Assembly (NCBI RefSeq): GCF_000745475.1
Contig: NZ_JQJJ01000010.1
Coordinates: forward strand, 682,001-746,000
Source of the DNA: Allobosea sp. UNC402CLCol
GTDB lineage: Bacteria > Pseudomonadota > Alphaproteobacteria > Rhizobiales > Beijerinckiaceae
Direction: 5' to 3'
DNA length: 64,000 nt
In this document: piece by piece, positions 27,972-36,868 of the stretch
Position numbering within the stretch: the stretch's first letter is position 1
Layout: every line of letters starts with the position of its first letter
Translations under genes and position numbers: made by a program
The notes under the pieces: model-generated
What the model was told of the DNA's origin: nothing
What the model saw: the letters and a program-made list of their open reading frames with translations, nothing else
The model's database searches: none

Positions 27972-28297
27972 CAGGCCTCGTCCTCCTTCAACGGCACGGG
28001 CGGCTTGGAGGCCGCTTCGCCCTGTTCGTTCCAGAACCGCACCATCTCGCGCGTCAGCGCGGCGTAATCCTTCGGGTCGAGCTCGACCCGGACCTCGCCC
28101 TCGCCGAAAGGCAGGATCAGCACGAAGCGATGCGTGCCCTCGGCCTTTCGCCGGCGATGCTGGATGACGGGCGTGGCGATGCGGCCGGCCAACGGCACCG
28201 GGCCGCTTTCGGCGACGAGCTCGGAGCCGGTCGTCTTCCTGACCTCCGCGATGCCGCGCGCGATGCGCTTGCCGAGATCGTTGAGCTCTCCCGCCAT
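27971..28297 (-). CDS. Small protein between gpsA and the EVE gene, function unknown
   Basis: A protein of about 108 residues with KRIARGIAEVRKTTGSE, a basic IQHRRRKAEGTHRFVLILPFGEGEVRVELD beta region and a Trp-containing C-terminal helix (MVRFWNEQG). Soluble, no signal. I chose ATG 28297 because GGAGGAA lies just upstream; ATG 28312, overlapping the gpsA stop as ATGA, is the alternative. Translation is coupled on both sides. I do not recognise the family. Confidence 0.75.
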   Translation of the reverse strand: MAGELNDLGKRIARGIAEVRKTTGSELVAESGPVPLAGRIATPVIQHRRRKAEGTHRFVLILPFGEGEVRVELDPKDYAALTREMVRFWNEQGEAASKPPVPLKEDEA

Positions 28298-28308
28298 GGC
28301 TTCCTCCG

Positions 28309-29304
28309 TCATTCCGCCCTGAGTGGCCGGGCGAGCAGAGCCGCCACGGCTTCACGCACGCCGATCCTGCCCGCGATGACCGCCGCGACGGCCTCGGCGA
28401 TCGGCATCTCCTTGCCCTCCCGCCGCGCCATCTCGGCAAGGACGGGGGCGGTGAAGGCGCCTTCCGCGAGCTTGCCGCCGGCGGCTTCAGCTGGGCTCCT
28501 GCCCTGGCCCAGCGCCAGACCATAGGCGAAATTGCGCGATTGCGGCGAGGCGCAGCTCAGCACCACGTCGCCCAATCCCGAAAGGCCCATCAGCGTCTCG
28601 GGATCGGCGCCATGCGCCTCGCCGAAGCGGCGCAGTTCGGCGAAACCGCGCGCCACCAGCGCGGCGCGGGCGCTCTCGCCGAAGCCGAGCCCGATGGCGA
28701 TGCCGGCGGCGATGGCGAGCACGTTCTTGGCCGCGCCGCCGATCTCGACGCCGCGCGGATCGCCCGAATGATAGATGCGGAAAGCGGGCGAGCTCAGCGC
28801 CTCGGCGAGGCTGCGCGCCAGCGCGGGATCGGCAGCGGCGAGCGTCACCGCGGTCGGCAGGCCGTGCCCGATATCGGTGGCGAAGCTCGGGCCGGAGAGG
28901 ATGGCGGTCGGGGCTTGCGGCCAGCTTCCGGCGATGATCTCGGTCGGGAACAGCCCGCTCGCCTGCTCGATGCCCTTGGCGGCCGAGATCACCGGCGCGC
29001 CGGTGGGCAATGCGGTTGCCATCGCGGTGCAGGCCGCGCGCAGGTTCTGGGTCGGCACGGCGACGACCAGCGCGTCGCAGGAAGCGAGATCGGCCAGCGT
29101 CGAAGTGGCGCGGATTGCTTCGGGCAGATCGATGCCGGGCAGGCGTGGGGCCTGCCGCGTCGCGCGAATCGCCTCGACCGTCGCGGTGTCGCGCGCCCAG
29201 AGGAGGACCTCGCGGCCGGCGCGATGGGCGGCGAGCGCCAGCGCGGCGCCATAGGAGCCGGCGCCGACGACGCCGACCGTCGCGAAGCCCGGATTCTGAC
29301 TCAT
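28309..29304 (-). CDS. gpsA: Glycerol-3-phosphate dehydrogenase [NAD(P)+]
   Basis: Makes sn-glycerol 3-phosphate from dihydroxyacetone phosphate for phospholipid synthesis. The 331-residue protein has the Rossmann motif [13 protein letters not shown], the SAAKGIE segment, the [10 protein letters not shown] block and [14 protein letters not shown] with the catalytic Lys, then [11 protein letters not shown]. Its ATG overlaps the tsaD stop by four bases, so the two genes are translationally coupled. Confidence 0.97.
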   Translation of the reverse strand: MSQNPGFATVGVVGAGSYGAALALAAHRAGREVLLWARDTATVEAIRATRQAPRLPGIDLPEAIRATSTLADLASCDALVVAVPTQNLRAACTAMATALPTGAPVISAAKGIEQASGLFPTEIIAGSWPQAPTAILSGPSFATDIGHGLPTAVTLAAADPALARSLAEALSSPAFRIYHSGDPRGVEIGGAAKNVLAIAAGIAIGLGFGESARAALVARGFAELRRFGEAHGADPETLMGLSGLGDVVLSCASPQSRNFAYGLALGQGRSPAEAAGGKLAEGAFTAPVLAEMARREGKEMPIAEAVAAVIAGRIGVREAVAALLARPLRAE

Positions 29305-30356
29305 GCGGCGGTCGCGGGCTTGGCCGCGAGTTCGTCGAGCGGCCAGCGCGGACGGGCGACGGCCGACATGTCGTCCACGAGGCCGAGCCGCAGCCGCTCC
29401 AGCCCGGCCCATGCGATCATCGCGCCATTGTCGCCGCACAGCGCCAGCGGCGGGGCGACCATCGGCAGGCCGGCTTCGGTGGCCAGCCGCGTCAGCCCGC
29501 TGCGGATTGCCTGGTTGGCCGCGACGCCGCCGGCGACGACGAGGGTCGTGGGCGTGATGCCGGCCTCGCGGCAGGCGCGCAGGCCGGCGCGGGTCCGGTC
29601 GACCATGACGTCGACGATCGCGGCCTGGAAGGAGGCGCAGAGATCGGCGACGTCGTTGTCGGAGAGCGGCGCGATGCGTTCGGCGACGAGGCGCACGGCC
29701 GTCTTGAGGCCGGAGAGCGAGAAATCCGGCGTCGGCCGGCCTTGCAGCGGGCGCGGGAAGTCGAAGCGCTCGGGATCGCCCTTCGCCGCCTCGCGCTCGA
29801 CCGAGGGGCCGCCGGGATAGGGCAGGGCCAGCATCTTGGCGATCTTGTCGAAAGCCTCGCCGACCGCGTCGTCGATGGTGCCGCCGAGCCGGAGATAGTC
29901 GCCGACGCCGCGCACGGCGAGAAGCTGGGTATGGCCGCCGGAGACGAGCAGCAGGAGATAGGGAAAGGCGAGATCGTCGGTGAGGCGTGCCGTCAGCGCA
30001 TGGGCCTCGAGATGGTTGACGGCGATGAAGGGCTTGCCCGTCGCCAGCGCGATCGCCTTGCCGGCAGTGAGGCCGACCATGACGCCGCCGACGAGGCCGG
30101 GACCGGCGGCGGCGGCGACGGCGTCGATATCGCCGGGCTTGAGGTCGGCATGGGCGAAGGCGCGCGCGATGATGCGATCGATCGCCTCGACATGGGCGCG
30201 CGCCGCGATCTCCGGCACGACGCCGCCATAGGCGGCATGCGCCGCGATCTGGCTCAGCACCTCGTTGGACAGGATCCTGCTCTCGCCCGAACGCTCGATG
30301 GAGACGATCGCCGCTGCCGTTTCGTCGCAGGTCGTCTCTATCCCTAGAACACGCAT
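29301..30356 (-). CDS. tsaD: tRNA N6-adenosine threonylcarbamoyltransferase
   Basis: Transfers the threonylcarbamoyl group to A37 of ANN-decoding tRNAs, making t6A. The 351-residue ASKHA-fold protein starts [18 protein letters not shown], has the metal-binding [18 protein letters not shown], and a late [13 protein letters not shown]. First gene of the leftward operon; divergent from the hemD-mic60 gene. Start placed at ATG 30356 (family-typical MRVLGIETT). Confidence 0.97.
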   Translation of the reverse strand: MRVLGIETTCDETAAAIVSIERSGESRILSNEVLSQIAAHAAYGGVVPEIAARAHVEAIDRIIARAFAHADLKPGDIDAVAAAAGPGLVGGVMVGLTAGKAIALATGKPFIAVNHLEAHALTARLTDDLAFPYLLLLVSGGHTQLLAVRGVGDYLRLGGTIDDAVGEAFDKIAKMLALPYPGGPSVEREAAKGDPERFDFPRPLQGRPTPDFSLSGLKTAVRLVAERIAPLSDNDVADLCASFQAAIVDVMVDRTRAGLRACREAGITPTTLVVAGGVAANQAIRSGLTRLATEAGLPMVAPPLALCGDNGAMIAWAGLERLRLGLVDDMSAVARPRWPLDELAAKPATAA

Positions 30357-30729
30357 GATCGGTCGACTTGTCCCGCGGAATGGAGGATCAGGTGATGAAG
30401 CTTCGCGGCTGGCGGTGGCCCGCCGGCAATTCCTTCGTATAGTGCGTGCCATGGCCCAAGGCCAAGGGCAATGCAGCGGGCGCCGTCAGCGGGTCCGTGG
30501 CGCCGGAAAGAAAAAGGAGAGGGAATGGCCGGCATCATCGTTCCGCCTCAATACGCCCTGATCGCGTTGGCCGATGCCGTTTGCGGTTCGGCCTGTGACC
30601 GGTGGTTGCCTCGCTAGATCGCCGCGCGTCCTGCCGGACGCGATGACGGTGGTCTATGTATTTGTTATCGCATGGGATTGTTCCGGAAGCTGGATTCCGC
30701 GTTTCGGTCCGATGCCATAGGAGCTGCGA
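30357..30729. other. 373-base divergent spacer, tsaD to hemD-mic60
   Basis: Contains the upstream regions of both operons. Only short, poorly supported ORFs are present. In many relatives hemC precedes hemD here; I see no HemC start (for example a TRGSPLALAQ motif) or fragment. GGAGCTG precedes the ATG at 30730. Confidence 0.5.
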
Positions 30730-32586
30730 ATGCGCGTCTTCGTCTTCCGACCCCGCCCCGATGCCGACCGGACGGCGCAGGCGATCGCCGCCCATGGCTT
30801 CGAGCCGCTGGTCGCGCCGCTGTTCGAGGTGGTCAGGCTGCCGGGAGAGGCACCGGCCGGTGATTTCGCGGCCATCGTCCTGACCAGCGGCAATGCCGTT
30901 CCCGTGCTCGCTGAGGGACCCGAGGGCTGGCGCGACCTGCCGGTGTTCACCGTCGGCGCCCGCACGGCGGCGAAGGTCCGTGAGGCCGGCCTCGATGACG
31001 CCCGCAGCGCCGATGGCGACCGCAACGACCTGATCGAGCTGATCACGCGGACGGTGCCGGCGCCGGCGCGGCTGCTGCTGATCCTCGGCCGCGACCGCAA
31101 GGAGGACGTGCCACAGCGGCTGAAGGACGCAGGCTACGACATCACGCTCTGGGAGGCTTATGCCGCCGAGCCGGTCTCGGTATTGCCGGAGGACACGCAG
31201 GCCGCGCTGCGGCACGGCCGGGCCGACGCCGCCCTGCATTATTCGGCGCGCGGGGCGCGGACTTTCCTGAGCCTCGCGCAAGCGGCCGGCGTCGGCGCGG
31301 AAGCGCTCGAGCTCACCCATGTCGCGCTCTCGGCCGATGTCGCCTCGCCCTTGATCTCGGCCGGCGCCAGCACGGTGCTCGTCGCCGAGCACCCCGAGGA
31401 GGCCGCGATGCTGGCGGCGCTGGAGGAGGTTTCCCGGCGGCAGAAGCCGGACGGGTCGGCGCAGGCGGAGCCGCGCGGCAGCCTGAAGCGCACGCCGCCG
31501 ACGATCGACCTCAAGCCGCAGCCGCAACCGGAAGCCGATGTGGCTGAGGCCGCACCCGCGCGGCCCTCGCCGGAAGCGGTGGCGCCCACCGAGGCCTTGC
31601 CGCAGGAATTCTCGCCGCCGCCTCCTGAGCCGCCGCGGACCGCGGCCGCCGCGCCGGTCGCAAAGCCGGCGACGCCCTGGCCGGCTTTGGCGATCGCCGG
31701 CGTCCTCGGCGGCGTTCTCGGCGCGGGGCTGATGCTCTACGCGCTGCGGGCGAGCAGCCCGGCCGTCACGCCCGAACAGCTCGCCGATCTGAGCGGGCGG
31801 GTCGACGGGCTTCAGGCCTCCGTCACCGCCGCCGACCGCAAAGCCGGCACCGCCGGGGATGCCGCGGCGAAGGCAGGCTCGGAACTGCAAGCGCTTTCGG
31901 GCAGGATCGGCTCGCTTGCCAAGGCGCCAGCGGCCGATACGGGCGCCCTCACGGAGCAACTCCAGCGCACCGAGGCGGCGCTCGCCGCCACAAGCGAGCG
32001 GTTCGACAAGCTCACCGGGCGGGTCTCCGCCATCGAGACGCAGGCGAAGGCCACCCCTACCGCGAATCCGGAGGGGATGGCGGCGGCGCGAATCGTGCTG
32101 GCCGAGCGGGTCCAGCGGGCTCTGGCGGCCGGGCGCCCCTTCGGGAGCGATGTCGCCGCGCTCGTCAAGGCCGGCGTCCCGCAGGCCGATGTCGCCGCGC
32201 TCTCCGCCGTCGCGACAGCGGGCGCGGCGACGCGGGAGGCGCTGCTGGCGGGCTTCCGCACGCATGGCGCGATGTTCCAGCGCGAGGTCACGCCGCAATC
32301 GGATAGCTGGACGGACAAGCTGATCGGCTTGACGAGCCGCATCGTCACGGTCCGTCCGGTCGGCGACAACAGCTCGAATGATCCCGCCACGCTGCCGCTG
32401 CGGCTGGAGAGCGCGGTTGCGGCCGGCGACATGCCGAAGGCGGCGGCGCTCTGGAGCCAGTTGCCCGAGCCGGCGCGTCGCGCCAGCGCGGAATTCGGCG
32501 CCGATCTGCAAAAGCGGGCGGCGGCGGATGCAGCCATCGCCAAAATCGCGCAGGATGCGGTCGCAGCGCTTGGCGCCGCCGGCTGA
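30730..32586 (+). CDS. Fusion of uroporphyrinogen-III synthase and mitofilin/Mic60
   Basis: A 618-residue two-part protein. Residues 1 to about 235 match HemD (MRVFVFRPRPDADRTAQAI start, VLTSGNAV, TVGARTAAKVREAG, ALHYSARGARTFL), which closes hydroxymethylbilane to uroporphyrinogen III. A Pro-rich linker follows, one membrane span at about 318-338 (ALAIAGVLGGVLGAGLMLYAL), an Ala/Glu-rich coiled coil, and a C-terminal mitofilin domain ending in the FGADLQKRAAADAAI helix region. In other alphaproteobacteria these are usually separate neighbouring genes. The frame is open throughout with no internal stop. Confidence 0.85.
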   Translation: MRVFVFRPRPDADRTAQAIAAHGFEPLVAPLFEVVRLPGEAPAGDFAAIVLTSGNAVPVLAEGPEGWRDLPVFTVGARTAAKVREAGLDDARSADGDRNDLIELITRTVPAPARLLLILGRDRKEDVPQRLKDAGYDITLWEAYAAEPVSVLPEDTQAALRHGRADAALHYSARGARTFLSLAQAAGVGAEALELTHVALSADVASPLISAGASTVLVAEHPEEAAMLAALEEVSRRQKPDGSAQAEPRGSLKRTPPTIDLKPQPQPEADVAEAAPARPSPEAVAPTEALPQEFSPPPPEPPRTAAAAPVAKPATPWPALAIAGVLGGVLGAGLMLYALRASSPAVTPEQLADLSGRVDGLQASVTAADRKAGTAGDAAAKAGSELQALSGRIGSLAKAPAADTGALTEQLQRTEAALAATSERFDKLTGRVSAIETQAKATPTANPEGMAAARIVLAERVQRALAAGRPFGSDVAALVKAGVPQADVAALSAVATAGAATREALLAGFRTHGAMFQREVTPQSDSWTDKLIGLTSRIVTVRPVGDNSSNDPATLPLRLESAVAAGDMPKAAALWSQLPEPARRASAEFGADLQKRAAADAAIAKIAQDAVAALGAAG

Positions 32587-32604
32587 CGGAGGATAGAGAG
32601 GTCC

Positions 32605-34296
32605 ATGGTTCGCGTTCTCGTCTACCTCGCCGTCTTCGCCTGCCTTGCCTTCGGCGCGGTATGGCTCGCCGATCGGCCGGGCGAAATCTCGGTGATCTGG
32701 CAGGGCTACCGCATCGACACCAGCGTCGCGATCGGCGCCATCGGCGTCGTCCTGCTCGCCTTCCTGGTGCTGCTGGCCTGGGCCATCATCCGCTTCGTCT
32801 TCGGCCTGCCTTCCGCCTTCAGCCTCTCCTCGCGGGCGCGGCGCCGGGCACGCGGCTTCGAGGCCGTTTCGCGCGGCATGGTCGCGATCGGCGCGGGCGA
32901 CCCCGTCGCGGCCGGGCGCTATACCGGCGAGGCGCGCCGCTTCGTGCCGAACGAGCCGCTGACCTTGCTGCTGGAGGCGCAGACGGCGCAGCTCACCGGC
33001 AATCGCGCTCACGCAGAGGCCGCCTTCAAGGCGATGCTGGACCGCTCGGAGACGCGGGTGCTCGGCCTGCGCGGGCTCTTCGTCGAGGCCAAGCGCCGCG
33101 GCGACATGGCGGCGGCGCGCGCCTTCGCCGACGATGCCGTGCGCCGCTCGCCCTCGCTCGCCTGGGCGAACGATGCGCTGCTCGATTTCCACACCAATGC
33201 CGGCGACTGGCAGGCGGCACGCACCGCCGTCGAGCGGCGTGCGGCCTTGCGCCTCGCGGACAAGGCGGAGGCGCGCCGGCAGCGCGCCGTGCTGCTTGCG
33301 GCCGAAGCGCTCGAAGCCCGCGACAAGGAGCCGGAGCGGGCGCTCGCCGCGGCGCTGGAAGCGGTGAAGCTCGCGCCGGCGCTGACGCCTGCGGCGGCGC
33401 TTGCCGGCCGGATGCTGGCCGAGCGTGGCGATGTGCGCAAGGCGTCGAAGCTGCTGGAGGCGGCCTGGCGGGAGGCGCCGCATCCCGATGTTGCGGCGGC
33501 CTATCTCGATGTCCGCCTCGGCGACAGCGCACTCGACCGGCTGAACCGGGCGATGACGCTGTCGAAGCTTCGCCCGGCCGACCCGGAAAGCGTGCTGGTG
33601 CTGGCCGGCGCGGCCATTCAGGCGCGCGAGTTCCAGAAGGCGCGCGACACGCTGAAGCCTTTGCTGGCGGGCGGGGCCTCGGTGCGGGCCTGCCTGCTGA
33701 TGGCGGAGCTGGAGGAGGCCGAACATGGCGCTGCCGGCAGGGTGCGCGAGTGGCTGGGGCGGGCAACGCGCGCGCCGCACGACGCGGCCTGGGTGGCGGA
33801 CGGCCTCGTCTCCGATCACTGGATGCCGGTCTCGCCGATCACCGGGCGGCTCGACGCCTTCGTCTGGACGGTGCCACCAGCGACGCTCGGCAGCCCGCCG
33901 CAGGCGCTGGACGACGTGCTCGCGGATCTCGACGATTCGACCAAGCTGATCGAGGTGAAGCCGGAGAGCGTCACCGTCGTCGAGCCGGCTGCGGTCGTGG
34001 TGTCCGCACCGCCGAAGGAGGAGCCGAAGCCCGCTCCGGCGGCTCCGGTCGAGGCCAAGGTCGAGATCAAGAGCGAGCCGACCGCGAAGCCGGAGCCGGA
34101 AGCGCAGCCTGCTCCGGTGCCGAAGCCTGCCGGGGCGGCCAACTCCACGGCCTCCGCGGCCCATGCCGCTTCCGCCCGCGAAGCGGCGGCGCCGAAGCCG
34201 GTGATCTTCCCTGTTCCGCACGCGCCCGACGATCCCGGACCGGATGAGGAGCCGCCGGGCGAGCCGAAGAAGAGCGGTTTCCGCCTATTCGGCTGA
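32605..34296 (+). CDS. hemY: HemY-like tetratricopeptide membrane protein
   Basis: A 563-residue protein named for its place in haem clusters; its function in haem synthesis is not established. Two N-terminal membrane spans (about 3-22 and 38-64) precede a HemY N-domain and TPR-like helical repeats (about 90-400), then a Pro/Lys/Glu-rich tail of roughly 120 residues ending KKSGFRLFG. It begins 18 bases after the HemD-Mic60 gene behind GGAGG and should be cotranscribed. Confidence 0.88.
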   Translation: MVRVLVYLAVFACLAFGAVWLADRPGEISVIWQGYRIDTSVAIGAIGVVLLAFLVLLAWAIIRFVFGLPSAFSLSSRARRRARGFEAVSRGMVAIGAGDPVAAGRYTGEARRFVPNEPLTLLLEAQTAQLTGNRAHAEAAFKAMLDRSETRVLGLRGLFVEAKRRGDMAAARAFADDAVRRSPSLAWANDALLDFHTNAGDWQAARTAVERRAALRLADKAEARRQRAVLLAAEALEARDKEPERALAAALEAVKLAPALTPAAALAGRMLAERGDVRKASKLLEAAWREAPHPDVAAAYLDVRLGDSALDRLNRAMTLSKLRPADPESVLVLAGAAIQAREFQKARDTLKPLLAGGASVRACLLMAELEEAEHGAAGRVREWLGRATRAPHDAAWVADGLVSDHWMPVSPITGRLDAFVWTVPPATLGSPPQALDDVLADLDDSTKLIEVKPESVTVVEPAAVVVSAPPKEEPKPAPAAPVEAKVEIKSEPTAKPEPEAQPAPVPKPAGAANSTASAAHAASAREAAAPKPVIFPVPHAPDDPGPDEEPPGEPKKSGFRLFG

Positions 34297-34307
34297 GCGG
34301 GGCCTTC

Positions 34308-34471
34308 CCTTCTCCCCTTACGGAGAAGGTGGCAGCGCGCAGCGCTGACGGATGAGGGGTCGGGCGACCCCTTGCTCCAGCCTTCTCCCGCGAGGGGAGA
34401 GGTGGCAGGTTGCGGTTCGCTCGTGCCTCGCCTTCCCGAGATGACACCGGGTCAAGCCCTGGCATGACGAT
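34308..34471. repeat. Intergenic repeat, CTTCTCCC/GGGAGAAGG type plus a palindrome remnant
   Basis: Left part: CTTCTCCCCTTACGGAGAAGGTGGC, then a short hairpin around GGGGTCGGGCGACCCC, then CCTTCTCCCGCGAGGGGAGAGG. Right part (about 34436-34471) resembles the CATGAC-ended element family (ATGACACCGGGTCAAGCC... CATGAC). It lies between hemY and rluD. Confidence 0.6.
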
Positions 34472-34525
34472 GGGGGTTCGCGGAAAAGGCGTGCGGCCGG
34501 CCGTCATGCACCTTATAGCGACGGC

Positions 34526-35569
34526 ATGGATTGTGATCAGGACGGCCAGAGCGGCCAGGACAACGGCATGGTGACCCTGCAGGTCGGGGCGGAGCAGGCG
34601 GGCCTCAGGCTCGACAAGGCGCTCGCCATGCTTGCCGGCGAGATTTCGCGGGCGCGGCTGCAGCAGGTCATCAAGGAAGGCGGGGTCGGCCTCAACGGCA
34701 CCCCCGTCAGCGACGGCAGCCGCAAGGTGGCCGAAGGCGATGCCATCACGCTCGTGATGCCGGAGGCGAAGCCGCCGGATCCGGTCGGGCAGGACATCCC
34801 GCTCGACGTCGTCTACGAGGACGAGCACCTGATCGTGATCGACAAGCCGGCCGGGCTCGTCGTGCATCCTGCGGGGGGCCATGAGGACGGCACGCTCGTC
34901 AACGCGCTGATCGCCCATTGCGGCGAGAGCCTCTCCGGCATCGGCGGGGTCAGGCGGCCGGGCATCGTCCACCGGCTCGACAAGGATACGAGCGGCCTGC
35001 TCGTCGTCGCCAAGAACGACCGCGCGCATCAGAAGCTCGCCAAGCAGTTCGCCGACCATGGCCGCACCGGTCCGCTGCAGCGCGCCTATCTCGCCATGGT
35101 CTGGGGTACGCCGCGCCTGCGCGAGGGCACGATCGACGCGCCGCTCGAGCGCTCCAACCGCAATCGCGAAAAAATGGCGGTGGTGAAGGAGGGGCGCGGC
35201 CGCGAAGCGATCACGCATATCCGCCTGATCGAGCGCTATCCGCCGCTTCTGAAGGGGCTCGACGAGACCGAGCCGCTGGCGAGCCTGATCGAATGCCGGC
35301 TCGAAACCGGGCGCACGCATCAGATTCGCGTGCATATGAGTCATATCGGCCATCCGCTTCTGGGCGATCAGCTCTACGGCTCCGGGTTCGCGACCAAGGC
35401 GGTGCGCTTGCCGGAGGAGGCGCGCGAGGCGCTGGCGGCGCTCGGACGGCAGGCGCTGCATGCGGCGGTGCTGGGTTTCGCGCATCCGGCGACGGGCGAG
35501 GAGATGCTGTTCGAATCCGATCCGCCCGAGGATTTTGCGAAACTGCAAACAGCGCTCGCGAGGCTGTGA
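34526..35569 (+). CDS. rluD: RluD-family 23S rRNA pseudouridine synthase
   Basis: A 347-residue enzyme with an N-terminal S4 RNA-binding domain (about 28-80) and the RluA-type catalytic domain. The catalytic Asp152 lies in HRLDKDTSGLLVVAK, followed by RAYLAMVWG and GRTHQIRVHMSHIGHPLLGD. It modifies helix 69-type uridines in the large-subunit rRNA. ATG 34526; ATG 34568 is possible. It precedes rpoH, as often in alphaproteobacteria. Confidence 0.94.
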   Translation: MDCDQDGQSGQDNGMVTLQVGAEQAGLRLDKALAMLAGEISRARLQQVIKEGGVGLNGTPVSDGSRKVAEGDAITLVMPEAKPPDPVGQDIPLDVVYEDEHLIVIDKPAGLVVHPAGGHEDGTLVNALIAHCGESLSGIGGVRRPGIVHRLDKDTSGLLVVAKNDRAHQKLAKQFADHGRTGPLQRAYLAMVWGTPRLREGTIDAPLERSNRNREKMAVVKEGRGREAITHIRLIERYPPLLKGLDETEPLASLIECRLETGRTHQIRVHMSHIGHPLLGDQLYGSGFATKAVRLPEEAREALAALGRQALHAAVLGFAHPATGEEMLFESDPPEDFAKLQTALARL

Positions 35570-35787
35570 GCCAATCGGGCGTTCCTGCCACCTTTCCGCC
35601 AGAGTGAGTTCGCATATACTGGGGTTGTCGGATGCGGATGGCCAAGGGGGCGCCGCACGCAATCGATCCCGCCGAACTCCCGACCGGTTTCTGCGTTGGA
35701 TCAATTCGCATTGTCCGAAACCTGCGCGAAGGTTGATCGCGCGGTGGGCCCGCCGCACAGCGGGGGCCTCGACGAGGAGACACGCGC

Positions 35788-36684
35788 ATGGCGAGTGCTT
35801 CGCTGCCTGTCCTGTCCGCCGAGGGTGGACTCTCACGTTATCTCGATGAAATCCGCAAGTTCCCGATGCTGGAACCGAGCGAGGAATACATGCTGGCCAA
35901 GCGCTGGCGCGAGCATGGCGACCGCGACGCGGCGCACAAGCTCGTCACCTCGCATTTGCGCCTCGTCGCCAAGATCGCCATGGGCTATCGCGGCTACGGC
36001 CTGCCGATCGGCGAAGTCGTGTCCGAGGGCAATGTCGGCCTGATGCAGGCGGTCAAGCGCTTCGAGCCCGAGAAGGGCTTCAGGCTCGCGACCTATGCGA
36101 TGTGGTGGATCAAGGCCTCGATCCAGGAATACATCCTGCGTTCCTGGTCGCTGGTGAAGATGGGCACCACGGCCAATCAGAAGAAGCTGTTCTTCAACCT
36201 GCGCAAGGCCAAGAGCAAGATCGCGGCGCTGGGCGAGGGCGATCTGCGCCCCGACCAGGTCAAGCAGATCGCGACCAAGCTCGGCGTCAACGAGCAGGAC
36301 GTGGTCGAGATGAACCGCCGCCTCGGCGGCGACGCTTCGCTCAACACCCCGCTGCGCGAGGATGGCGAAGGCGAATGGCAGGACTGGCTGGTCGACGATT
36401 CCGAGAGCCAGGAGCGCCGCCTCGCCGATTCGGAGGAGGCCAGCAACCGCCATACGGCGCTGCACGAGGCGCTGGAGGTGCTGAACCCGCGCGAGCGGCG
36501 CATCTTCGAGGCGCGCCGCCTCGCCGAGGATCCGATCACGCTGGAGGAGCTCTCCGAGGAGTTCGGGGTGTCGCGCGAGCGCGTCCGCCAGATCGAGGTC
36601 CGTGCCTTCGAGAAGGTGCAGGACGCGGTGAAGAAGGCGATCACCCGCATCGAGGCGCCGCGCGCGGCGCTGCCGGCGGCGTGA
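35788..36684 (+). CDS. rpoH: RNA polymerase heat-shock sigma factor RpoH (sigma-32)
   Basis: Directs transcription of heat-shock genes. The 298-residue sigma-70-family protein has region 2 (EYMLAKRWREHGDRDAAHKLVTSHLRLVAKIA, YAMWWIKASIQEYILRSWSLVK), the RpoH box QKKLFFNLRK that marks sigma-32, and region 4 (LEELSEEFGVSRERVRQIE). The 218-base gap after rluD suggests its own promoters. A strong terminator follows. Confidence 0.96.
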   Translation: MASASLPVLSAEGGLSRYLDEIRKFPMLEPSEEYMLAKRWREHGDRDAAHKLVTSHLRLVAKIAMGYRGYGLPIGEVVSEGNVGLMQAVKRFEPEKGFRLATYAMWWIKASIQEYILRSWSLVKMGTTANQKKLFFNLRKAKSKIAALGEGDLRPDQVKQIATKLGVNEQDVVEMNRRLGGDASLNTPLREDGEGEWQDWLVDDSESQERRLADSEEASNRHTALHEALEVLNPRERRIFEARRLAEDPITLEELSEEFGVSRERVRQIEVRAFEKVQDAVKKAITRIEAPRAALPAA

Positions 36685-36712
36685 CCGCGATCATCGACGT
36701 CGAGAGAATTTA

Positions 36713-36738
36713 AAAAGGGGCGCTTCGGCGCCCCTTTT
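36713..36738 (+). terminator. Terminator of rpoH
   Basis: GGGGCGC-TTCG-GCGCCCC stem-loop, with A tracts before and T tracts after that extend the stem. It begins 28 bases after the rpoH stop and could work in both directions. Confidence 0.92.
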
Positions 36739-36824
36739 CATTTGCTCGACATTTTCAACGAGCACCTGGCTGCGGCTCGGCAAGCTTCTGCCGGAAAGGA
36801 CGCTGGCGCCTTCCTCGTCCCGAG

Positions 36825-36847
36825 ATGGTCGGGTCAAGCCCGACCAT
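36825..36847. repeat. Single palindromic element ATGGTCGGG/CCCGACCAT
   Basis: Nine-base perfect arms around TCAAG, followed by GAC. It matches the first hairpin of the composite elements and sits between rpoH and the convergent DUF2125 gene. Confidence 0.75.
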
Positions 36848-36868
36848 GACGAGGGGAGGCGCGCTGCC

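Noticed and set aside
30357..30729. Possible hemC fragment in the spacer before hemD
   Set aside because: No HemC motif or long frame could be found by eye in any frame.
30535..34221. Very long minus-strand open frame (about 1,228 codons) opposite hemD-mic60 and hemY
   Set aside because: It is Arg/Gly/Pro/His-rich and antisense to two well-supported proteins. GC-rich codon use creates such shadow frames; I see no motif in it.
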